Below, one piece after another: positions 57,911 through 64,000 of a stretch of 64,000 nucleotides of DNA. This DNA is from Trebonia sp036276115 (lineage in GTDB: Bacteria > Actinomycetota > Actinomycetes > Streptosporangiales > Streptosporangiaceae), in the NCBI GenBank assembly GCA_036276115.1, contig DATBEM010000222.1, positions 1 through 64,000 on the forward strand. The letters are read 5' to 3'. Both the position numbers and the translations under genes were made by a program. Under the pieces are notes generated by a model, which saw only the letters and a program-made list of their open reading frames with translations, made no database searches and was not told where the DNA came from. The first letter of the stretch is position 1, and each line of letters begins with the position of its first letter.

Positions 57911-59905
57911 ATGGCCGTGCAGGCAGAGCAGGAACTGTTCAGTTTCCAGGCCGAGGCGGTACAGGTCCTGGAGCTGATGGTCCATTCCCTGTACAGCAAT
58001 AAAGAAATCTTCCTGCGCGAGCTGATCTCGAACGCGTCGGACGCGATCGACCGGCTGCGGCTGGAGCTCCTCGCGCAGTCGGAGGTGCCCGACGCCGACG
58101 GGGCGCCGCAGATCCGGGTCAGCTACGACAAGGACGCGGGCACGATCACGATCGCCGACAACGGCATCGGCATGAGCCGCGACGAGGTAATCGCGAACAT
58201 CGGCACGATCGCCAAGTCCGGCACCCGCGATTTCCTGCGCTCGCTGACGGGCGACCAGCGCAAGGACGCGGTCATGATCGGCCAGTTCGGGGTCGGCTTC
58301 TACTCGGCGTTCATCGTCGCCGAGAAGGTGATCCTGACGACCTTGCGGGCCGGGCTGGACCCGGCGGACGCGGTCCGCTGGGAGTCCGACGGCAAGGGCG
58401 CGTACAGCCTGGAGGCGGCCCAGCGGACCGGGCGCGGCACCACCATCGTGCTGCACCTGCGCGAAGACGAGGACGAGCTGCTCAACGGGTGGCGGCTGCG
58501 GTCGATCATCGAGAAGTACTCCGACCACATCAGCGTCCCGATCCTGATGCCGGGCGAGGCCGGGCCCGCCGCGGACGGGGAAGAGCCGGCCGGGCCGCAG
58601 CCGGACGACACCGTCAACCGGGCCTCCGCCTTGTGGGCCCGGCCCAAGGGCGAGCTGGCCGACCAGGATTACCACGACTTCTACCGGCACATCGCGGGCG
58701 ACCCGGCCGGCCCCCTGGCCTGGGTGCACAGCAAGATCGAGGGGACCTACGAGTACACCCTGCTGCTGTTCGTGCCGCCCCGCGCGCCCTACGACCTGTG
58801 GGTGGGGACCGCCCGGCGCGGGGTCCGGCTGCACGTCCAGCGAGTGTTCATCATGGAGGACACGGGGCAGTTGCTGCCCAATTACCTGCGGTTCGTGCGG
58901 GGCGTCATCGACTCGGCTGACCTGCCGCTGAACGTCTCGCGGGAGATCCTGCAAGGCAGCCGGGCGGTCGACAGCATCCGCGGCAACGCGGTCAAGAGGG
59001 TGCTGCGGCGGCTGGGCGAGCTGGCTGAGGACGAGCCCGACAAGTACGCCACGTTCTGGCGGGAGTTCGGGACCACCCTCAAGGAGGGCATCGCCGACGA
59101 CTACTCCAACCGGGACGAGATCGCCAAGCTGCTGCGGTTCACCTCGACCAAGTCCCCGGGCGATGACCCCGACACCTCGCTGGCGGCGTACGCCGGGCGG
59201 ATGAAGGAGGGCCAGGAGCACGTCTACTACCTGCTGGCCCCGTCCCTGGCGGCGGCCAAGTCCAGCCCGCACCTGGAGGCGTTCGCCGCCAAGGGCGTGG
59301 AGGTGCTGCTCCTCGGCGAGGGGGTGGACAACTGGGTGGTCTCCAGCCTGCGCGACTTCGATGGCAAGCGGCTGCAGTCGGTCGCCCAGGGCAGCGGCGA
59401 CCTCGGCGCGCTCGCCGACGAGGAGGAGAAGCAGGCCAAGGAGCAGGCCGACGCGCAGTACGCGGAACTGCTCGGCACGCTGAAGGCCTGCCTGGCCGGC
59501 CAGGCGTGGGACGTCCGGCTGTCGTCGCGGCTGACGACCTCGCCCGCGTGCATCGTCGGCAACGAGCCGGAGATCGACGTCAACCTCATGCAGCGGCTGC
59601 GCGGCACCGGGCTGCCGCGGCAGGCGGTGCTGGAGCTGAACCCCAAGCACCCGCTCATCGCCCGGCTGAACCAGCGTCCGGAGGACCCGCACGTCGGGGA
59701 GTGGGCGCAGGTCCTGTTCAACCAGGCGGTGCTGACCCTCGGGGCCCGCATCGAGGACCCGGCGACGTTCGTGCAGCGGCTGAACGGCCTGCTCACCGCG
59801 CTGACGGGCGAGGACAGCCCGGCCGGGCAGGACGACGCCACGGACGAGCAGGGCAGTACGGGCGAGGACGGCAGTACAGGCGAGGAGGCCAGTACAGGCG
59901 AGTAG
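57911..59905 (+). CDS. htpG: Molecular chaperone HtpG (Hsp90)
   Basis: In this 664-aa protein the N-terminal GHKL ATPase has SLYSNKEIFLRELISNASDA, TIADNGIGM and GQFGVGFYSAF. The middle domain has the catalytic Arg region DLPLNVSREILQ, and a C-terminal dimer domain follows. It is complete. An acidic tail QGSTGEDGSTGEEASTGE comes from an 18-bp repeat whose third copy provides the stop codon. GGAGGAG precedes the ATG. Confidence 0.95.
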   Translation: MAVQAEQELFSFQAEAVQVLELMVHSLYSNKEIFLRELISNASDAIDRLRLELLAQSEVPDADGAPQIRVSYDKDAGTITIADNGIGMSRDEVIANIGTIAKSGTRDFLRSLTGDQRKDAVMIGQFGVGFYSAFIVAEKVILTTLRAGLDPADAVRWESDGKGAYSLEAAQRTGRGTTIVLHLREDEDELLNGWRLRSIIEKYSDHISVPILMPGEAGPAADGEEPAGPQPDDTVNRASALWARPKGELADQDYHDFYRHIAGDPAGPLAWVHSKIEGTYEYTLLLFVPPRAPYDLWVGTARRGVRLHVQRVFIMEDTGQLLPNYLRFVRGVIDSADLPLNVSREILQGSRAVDSIRGNAVKRVLRRLGELAEDEPDKYATFWREFGTTLKEGIADDYSNRDEIAKLLRFTSTKSPGDDPDTSLAAYAGRMKEGQEHVYYLLAPSLAAAKSSPHLEAFAAKGVEVLLLGEGVDNWVVSSLRDFDGKRLQSVAQGSGDLGALADEEEKQAKEQADAQYAELLGTLKACLAGQAWDVRLSSRLTTSPACIVGNEPEIDVNLMQRLRGTGLPRQAVLELNPKHPLIARLNQRPEDPHVGEWAQVLFNQAVLTLGARIEDPATFVQRLNGLLTALTGEDSPAGQDDATDEQGSTGEDGSTGEEASTGE

Positions 59906-59923
59906 GCCAGTACAGGCGAGGAG
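59852..59923. repeat. Four 18-bp repeats across the htpG stop
   Basis: GGCAGTACGGGCGAGGAC and three close copies run through the last codons of htpG. In copy three a base change makes TAG, and copy four lies beyond the stop. Losing that change would extend the protein. Confidence 0.85.
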
Positions 59924-59928
59924 GGCCG

Positions 59929-60645
59929 TTACCGGGCCGGGAGCGCCGCCTGGGGGCGGTCCCGGCTGAGGGCGCGGGCCTCGACCCGCGCGCAGTGCCC
60001 GGCGACGAGGCCCGCCAGCCGGGCCGCGGCCTGGTCGAGCTGGTCCAGCGGGACCTTGCCGCTGGCCCGCTCGAGCATGAACAGGGCGTTGCGGCTGTCG
60101 GCCCGCAGCATCGTCTGGTGGCAGTCGCGGTGGTTCCAGTGCCGGGTCAAGACGGTCTGCGCGTCGGCGTAGATGACCTCGCCGGGGCGGGCGCTCTCCC
60201 ATTCCCCCGGTTCGCCCAGCGGCTCGAACATGTCGCCGTCGCGGGCGAAGCGGATCTCGATGTCGCCCGCGACGCGGTCGAGGTCGAAGGCGCCGGCGGG
60301 CAGGCCCGACAGCACCGACACGGCGTTGTAGCTGTCGACGGCCGGGCTGATCGAGGGCAGCGCCCCCGACTTGCGGACCCGGCGCAGCAGCGCGTCCACG
60401 CTCGGCCGCGTCCGCCGGGGGTTGGTCCCGAAGGCCCGGTAGGCCTCGTGCCACGACGCGATGTGGTCGCTGTCCTCGCCGAAGGCGCCGGCCCGGCCGG
60501 CCGCGACCGACTCCTCGGCGAGCGCCCGGATGCCGGCCGCCTCGGCCCACGGGGACGCGTTATCCAGCCCGAGGGCGCACACCAGCCTGATCTCGGCCTC
60601 GGGAAAGGCCTGGGCGACTTGCGGGGTGAGGGTGATCCGCGACAT
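59929..60645 (-). CDS. B3/B4 (PheT-like) domain protein
   Basis: This 238-aa protein is a free-standing copy of the B3/4 domain of phenylalanyl-tRNA synthetase beta. It has HIASWHEAYRAFGTNPRRTRPSVDALLRRV, SISPAVDSYNAVSVLSGLPAGAFDLD and PGEVIYADAQTVLTRHWNHRDCHQT. Some relatives edit mischarged tRNA, which is unproven here. The C-terminus faces htpG, 24 bases away. Confidence 0.82.
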   Translation of the reverse strand: MSRITLTPQVAQAFPEAEIRLVCALGLDNASPWAEAAGIRALAEESVAAGRAGAFGEDSDHIASWHEAYRAFGTNPRRTRPSVDALLRRVRKSGALPSISPAVDSYNAVSVLSGLPAGAFDLDRVAGDIEIRFARDGDMFEPLGEPGEWESARPGEVIYADAQTVLTRHWNHRDCHQTMLRADSRNALFMLERASGKVPLDQLDQAAARLAGLVAGHCARVEARALSRDRPQAALPAR

Positions 60646-60656
60646 TACCGTGCTCG

Positions 60657-60707
60657 CCTTTCCGCCGTGCTAGTTCTTCCGCCGTGCTAGTTCTTCCGCC
60701 GTGCCAG
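60657..60707. repeat. Triplicated 17-bp end of the agmatinase gene
   Basis: TTCTTCCGCCGTGCTAG (60674-60690) and a near copy (60691-60707) that covers the agmatinase C-terminal codons are preceded by a third, imperfect copy from 60657. The extra copies lie downstream of the stop, and each carries a CTA that would be a stop in frame. Confidence 0.75.
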
Positions 60708-61679
60708 CGCCGACAGCAGCTCGTAGCCGACGTGGGCGGCGGCGATGCCGGTGACCTGGGCGTGATCGTAGGCGGGAGCGACCTCCACGATGTCGGCCCC
60801 CACCAGCTGGCGGTCGGCGAAGGACCGCAGCACCGCCAGCAGCTCCCGGCTGGACAGGCCGCCCGCCTCGGGAGTGCCGGTGCCCGGGGCGAACGCCGGG
60901 TCGAGCACGTCGATGTCGACGCTCACGTAGACCGGGCGGTCGCCCACCCGCCGGGCGATGGCGTCGATGATGCCGGGGGTGCCCAGGCGCTCGACGTCGG
61001 TCGCGGGCAGCACCTGGAAGCCGAGGGCGGTGTCATCGCGCAGGTCGCCCTCGGCGTAGAGCGGCCCCCGGATGCCGACGTGCAGGCAGCCGGTCTGGTC
61101 GAGGATCCCCTCCTCCGAGGCCCGGCGGAATGGCGTGCCGTGCGTGTAGGCCGCGCCGAAGTAGGTGTCCCACGTGTCCAGGTGCGCGTCGAAGTGAACC
61201 ACGGCGACCGGGCCGTGCGTGGCCGCCATCGCCCGCAGCAGCGGCAGCGCGATCGTGTGGTCACCGCCCAGCGTCAGCAGCCGGGGCACGTCCGCGACCA
61301 GCTCGCGGGCCGCCCCCTCGATGGCGGTGATGGCCTCGTCGATGCTGAACGGGTTCACGGCCACGTCCCCCGCGTCCGCGACCTGCTGGGTGGCGAACGG
61401 CGCGACCTGGGCGGCCGGGTTGTACGGCCGCAGCAGCCGGGAGGACTCGCGGATGTGGCCGGGGCCGAAGCGCGCGCCCGGCCGGTAGCTGACCCCGCTG
61501 TCGAACGGGACGCCCCAGATGGCGACATCGGCCCGGCTGACCTCGGCCAGGCGCGGCAGCCGGGCGAACGTCGCCTCCCCGACCCAGCGCGGCACCACCG
61601 AGGCGTCCACCGGCCCGATCACCCCGTCACCGGACACGACGCGGGGGACGGCGGGACCGTGGGCACTGTCTTCGGGCAT
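60687..61679 (-). CDS. speB: Agmatinase/ureohydrolase family protein
   Basis: This 330-aa binuclear manganese hydrolase has TLGGDHTIALPLLRA, VVHFDAHLDTWDTYF and SVDIDVLDPAFAPGTGTPEAGG, all metal ligands present. Agmatine to putrescine plus urea is the usual reaction. Guanidino acid or guanidine hydrolases look alike, so speB is tentative. I prefer ATG 61679, with GTG 61685 possible. It shares no operon with arginine genes. Confidence 0.85.
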   Translation of the reverse strand: MPEDSAHGPAVPRVVSGDGVIGPVDASVVPRWVGEATFARLPRLAEVSRADVAIWGVPFDSGVSYRPGARFGPGHIRESSRLLRPYNPAAQVAPFATQQVADAGDVAVNPFSIDEAITAIEGAARELVADVPRLLTLGGDHTIALPLLRAMAATHGPVAVVHFDAHLDTWDTYFGAAYTHGTPFRRASEEGILDQTGCLHVGIRGPLYAEGDLRDDTALGFQVLPATDVERLGTPGIIDAIARRVGDRPVYVSVDIDVLDPAFAPGTGTPEAGGLSSRELLAVLRSFADRQLVGADIVEVAPAYDHAQVTGIAAAHVGYELLSALARRKN

Positions 61680-61722
61680 TGGCACACGCTATCAAGGCGG
61701 CCGGGCCCCGGCCAGGATTGCT

Positions 61723-61764
61723 CAGCCCTCAGCCCTCAGCCCTCAGCCCTCGGCGCTCGGCGCT
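61723..61764. repeat. Heptamer repeats at the end of a broken LuxR gene
   Basis: CAGCCCT is repeated four times, followed by two CGGCGCT units, in perfect register. On the minus strand they encode the last residues and supply the TGA stop of the truncated regulator. A 7-bp unit does not preserve frame, so the stop position depends on copy number. Confidence 0.85.
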
Positions 61765-62022
61765 CGGGGTGACGAGGCCGGATTCGTAGGCGAAGACGAC
61801 GGCCTGGGCGCGGTCGCGCAGCGCCAGCTTCATCAGGATGCGGCCGACGTGGGTCTTCGTGGTCTGCTCGGCGATGACGAGCTCGGCGCTGATCTCCGCG
61901 TTGGACAGGCCCCGGGCGATGAGGGTCAGCACCTGCGACTCGCGGGGGGTCAGGCCGGCCAGGGCGGTGGCGCGGGGGCCCTCGGGGCGGCGCTGCTGGC
62001 GGGCGAAGTCGGCGATGAGGCA
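61729..62022 (-). pseudogene. 5'-truncated LuxR-type response regulator
   Basis: Only the C-terminal part remains: LIADFARQQRR, then the GerE helix-turn-helix LTPRESQVLTLIARGLSNAEISAELVIAEQTTKTHVGRILMKL and the usual YESGLVTP end. Homology begins abruptly at LIADFA, the linker after a receiver domain. Upstream the frame hits TGA (62025-62023), with no receiver domain and no start. It abuts, head to head, the truncated permease on the other strand. Confidence 0.75.
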
Positions 62023-62189
62023 TCATCGGCCGGCTGCTGCCCCTGTACATCGCGGGCAACTCGCTGGCGGCGGTCCAGCCGGTCGCGGGCTTCACCTGGT
62101 CCCCGTGGCTGGAGCTGGGGATCGTCGCCGCCTACCCGGCGGTCCTGCTGGTGCTGGCGGCGCGGCTGCTGGGCCGGCGCGACATCTGA
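62019..62189 (+). pseudogene. C-terminal remnant of an ABC-2 type transporter permease
   Basis: The last 56 residues of a permease are GIIGRLLPLYIAGNSLAAV, then PWLELGIVAAYPAVLLVLAARLLGRRDI and TGA. This is the last membrane helix and RRDI end typical of drug-export ABC-2 permeases. The frame is preceded directly by TGA (62016-62018) and has no start. The rest of the gene and its ATPase are absent. Confidence 0.65.
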
Positions 62190-62281
62190 GCCCGGTGCCC
62201 GGCTGCTCGCCCGCACCGGCCGCCCTCGCGTCCGGCCGGCGCGGGGGGCGGCCCGTTTCGCGGCCCGGCCGGAGTCCTAGC

Positions 62282-62950
62282 ATGGCTGGCATGCCTCACC
62301 TGCTCCACCTGGACTCATCCGCCGACCTGAGCACCTCCCGTTCCAGGGCCATCACGGCGACGTTCGCCCAGGCCTGGCGCGAGGCAGGCCCGGGGTACGC
62401 GGTGACAGCCCGCGACCTGCACCGCGACCCGGTCCCCCACCTGGCGGACGCGTCGCTGCACTGGGCGCCGGCGGTGCGCCCGGCCGACGCCGCCCCGCCG
62501 GCCGGCGCGGTGGCGGCGCAGGAGGAGCTGATGGCGGAGCTGCTGGCGGCCGACGTGCTGCTGGTGGGGGCGCCGCTGTACAACTACACGGTGCCCTCCG
62601 CCCTCAAGGCGTGGCTCGACAACATCCACGTGCCCGGGTGGACGACCCCGTTCGGCGACCTGGATACCCAGCCGCTGGCGGGGCGCCCCGCGGTCGTCGT
62701 CTCCAGCCGAGGGGTGGCCTACGACCCGGGAACGCCGATGGAGGGCCAGGACCACGGGGTGCCCGTCCTGGAGCTCATCCTCGGCGCCAAGCTGGGCATG
62801 GCGGTCGAGGTCATCACCACCAGCCTGACCCTGGCCGGGTTCGTCCCCGCGCTGGCCAGCTCGGCCGACCGCGCCCGGGCCGAGCTCGCCCGCGCCCGCG
62901 AGACGGCGGCCGCCACGGCTCGCCGCCTGGCCGCGAGCCTGGCCCGGTAA
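62282..62950 (+). CDS. azoR: FMN-dependent NADH-azoreductase
   Basis: This 222-aa flavodoxin-fold enzyme has HLDSSADLSTSRSRAITATF (phosphate loop), VGAPLYNYTVPSALKAWLDNIHVPGWTT and VVVSSRGVAYDPGTPMEGQDH. It reduces quinones and azo compounds. ATG 62282 has GGAG at 8 nt. ATG 62291 is the other candidate. Confidence 0.88.
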   Translation: MAGMPHLLHLDSSADLSTSRSRAITATFAQAWREAGPGYAVTARDLHRDPVPHLADASLHWAPAVRPADAAPPAGAVAAQEELMAELLAADVLLVGAPLYNYTVPSALKAWLDNIHVPGWTTPFGDLDTQPLAGRPAVVVSSRGVAYDPGTPMEGQDHGVPVLELILGAKLGMAVEVITTSLTLAGFVPALASSADRARAELARARETAAATARRLAASLAR

Positions 62951-62960
62951 CGCGCTGTAG

Positions 62961-63722
62961 CTACGGCGCGGCGCGGCCCGGTAGCGGGCCGCGGCTCAGG
63001 ACCAGGGCGTACTCGCGGCCGGGGTAGTGGGCGGTTGCGTGCCAGCCGGCCGGGGCAGCTACTTCCGCGAGGGCGCGGGGAGACAGCACGCACCAGTCGA
63101 ACCAGTCGGTGGCCAGGCGCTGGTAGCGGATGCGGACGGTCGCGTGGCCCGGGGCGCGCGGGTCCCAGGCGAGGCTGGCGTCGGTGCCGGTGCCGACGAT
63201 GACGCCGCCCGGGCGCAGCAGCGCGGCGAGGCCGTCGAGGAATCCGGGGGCACCGGCCGTCGAGCCGAGCAGGCCGATGTTGTTGCCCAGCAGCAAGACC
63301 GCGTCGAAGCAGCCGGCGAGGCCGTCGCGGGCGGCATCGCCGATGGTGCCGAGGTAGGTGTCGCGGACGCCGCGCTTGCGGCAGGCCTCGATCGCGCCGG
63401 GCGAGGTGTCCAGCGCGGTTACCTCCTGGCCGCGTTCCTGGAGCGCGAGCGCTCCCCGGCCCGCCCCCGCGCCGACGTCGAGGACCCGCCCGGCCGCCCG
63501 GGCGACCGCCCACTCGTCCCGCTCGTCCAGGGTGCCCAGGTAGGGGTTCGGGTCGACGCTGACCAGGCCGTCACGCCGCTCCAGGACCAGCGGCGGCGCC
63601 TGCCCGCGGGCGATCCCGTCCAGCAGCGCCTGGCCGACCGCGTCGCCCGGCACCGGCGCCCCAGTTGCGGGCCGAGCGGGCACGGACTGTCCAGTCAGCG
63701 GCGGTCCGGGCACCGGTTCCAT
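62961..63722 (-). CDS. Class I SAM-dependent methyltransferase
   Basis: This 253-aa methyltransferase has motif I RVLDVGAGAGRGALALQERG, the acidic EVTALDTSPGAI, and motif IV-like FDAVLLLGNNIGLLG followed by LAALLRPGGVIVGTG. A Pro-rich N-terminus (1-30) precedes the fold. The substrate is unknown. It is convergent with azoR, 10 bases apart. Confidence 0.85.
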   Translation of the reverse strand: MEPVPGPPLTGQSVPARPATGAPVPGDAVGQALLDGIARGQAPPLVLERRDGLVSVDPNPYLGTLDERDEWAVARAAGRVLDVGAGAGRGALALQERGQEVTALDTSPGAIEACRKRGVRDTYLGTIGDAARDGLAGCFDAVLLLGNNIGLLGSTAGAPGFLDGLAALLRPGGVIVGTGTDASLAWDPRAPGHATVRIRYQRLATDWFDWCVLSPRALAEVAAPAGWHATAHYPGREYALVLSRGPLPGRAAP

Positions 63723-64000
63723 GATTCGGCATGCTCGCACACGCCGCCCGTGCGGCCAAGCCACTGACGGTGAAGCCCTGGGCCGGCGGTGGGGGCGGGA
63801 ATGGCGGTGGGCGGGAGGGTCCGGGGGTGGCGGGGCCGTGGATGGCGCGGGGTTGTCGTGCCGGCCGCTGGTGGTCCCGGCACGCTCTTGCGGCTGCCGT
63901 GGCCTGGCTTGCTGTCGGGGCTTTCGGGGTTCTGTGTTCTTGCGGGGCTTGGCGCAACCGTGGCCGATGGCGTGCCCGTCGGCGTTGACTATGGTCAGGC
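63723..64000. other. Window end without a recognisable gene
   Basis: The plus strand is strongly G-rich (GGTGGGGGCGGGAATGGCGG) and no frame shows family similarity. An 85-codon plus frame contains one hydrophobic run (HALAAAVAWLAVGAFGVL), but it has no ribosome site and low-complexity surroundings. The stretch may be the leader of a gene beyond the edge. Confidence 0.4.

Noticed and set aside
1..64000. tRNA, rRNA and complete insertion sequences
   Set aside because: No cloverleaf with CCA-end features, no rRNA sequence and no transposase-like protein was seen on either strand.

Overview
The window is about 72% G+C, its genes are tightly packed and often overlap by 4 bases (ATGA or GTGA), GTG starts are common, and it holds LAL and SARP regulators and an Actinobacteria-type ZTP riboswitch. 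It comes from an actinomycete chromosome. I cannot fix the genus from sequence alone. No rRNA, tRNA, CRISPR array, phage or complete insertion sequence was found.

Layout. (1) 1-5800: end of an upstream gene, a pyruvate-type 2-oxoacid dehydrogenase operon (E1 alpha, E1 beta, E2, minus strand) with a divergent TetR regulator, and a nitronate monooxygenase. (2) 5.8-13 kb: an accessory stretch holding a GNAT enzyme, an RHH/VOC/methyltransferase operon, an AbiEi-DUF559 protein and a solitary HsdM. It is seeded with an unusual repeat family: a conserved 14-mer, CTTGCTGTTATCAG, next to a hairpin with an 18-nt loop. (3) 13.1-15.9 kb: a MarR regulator, glyA under a ZTP riboswitch, and a decayed secreted-protein gene. 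(4) 15.97-31.6 kb: a 15.6 kb block of co-directional genes that looks like an undescribed peptide-modification system. From its promoter-proximal end it reads: LanM lanthipeptide synthetase, an 84-aa peptide ending in TTCC, a LAL/LuxR STAND regulator, a 63-aa peptide that sits 1 nt ahead of a SARP (BTAD/NB-ARC) regulator, a cyclase-STAND ATPase, a cytosolic subtilase, a GAF protein and a graspetide-type ATP-grasp ligase. A shared 15-bp palindrome, GGGTGCSCGSTACCC, lies near the LanM start and upstream of the 63-aa peptide, and half-sites lie in front of the LAL gene. (5) 31.7-35.3 kb: lutABC lactate oxidation and a bacterioferritin-comigratory peroxiredoxin. (6) 35.4-48.4 kb: a full L-rhamnose uptake and catabolism regulon (ABC importer, mutarotase, isomerase, kinase, aldolase-dehydrogenase) with its LacI repressor and candidate operators. 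(7) 48.7-64 kb: housekeeping and stress genes (dienelactone hydrolase, thioesterase, XRE-cupin, LLM oxidoreductase, a CaiB-HAD fusion, glutathione peroxidase, HtpG, agmatinase, azoreductase, methyltransferases). It also contains a rearrangement scar at 62.02 kb where two truncated genes meet.

How the genes work together. The lut and rha blocks are carbon-scavenging modules: rhamnose is split to DHAP and lactaldehyde, and the fused dehydrogenase can oxidise the lactaldehyde to lactate, the substrate of the neighbouring LutABC. The 16-31.6 kb block combines two peptide-sized genes, two unrelated RiPP-type modifying enzymes, a protease and three large ATPase regulators. A second feature of the window is that many genes carry in-frame minisatellites of 15, 18, 21 or 36 bp in linkers or at their 3' ends.
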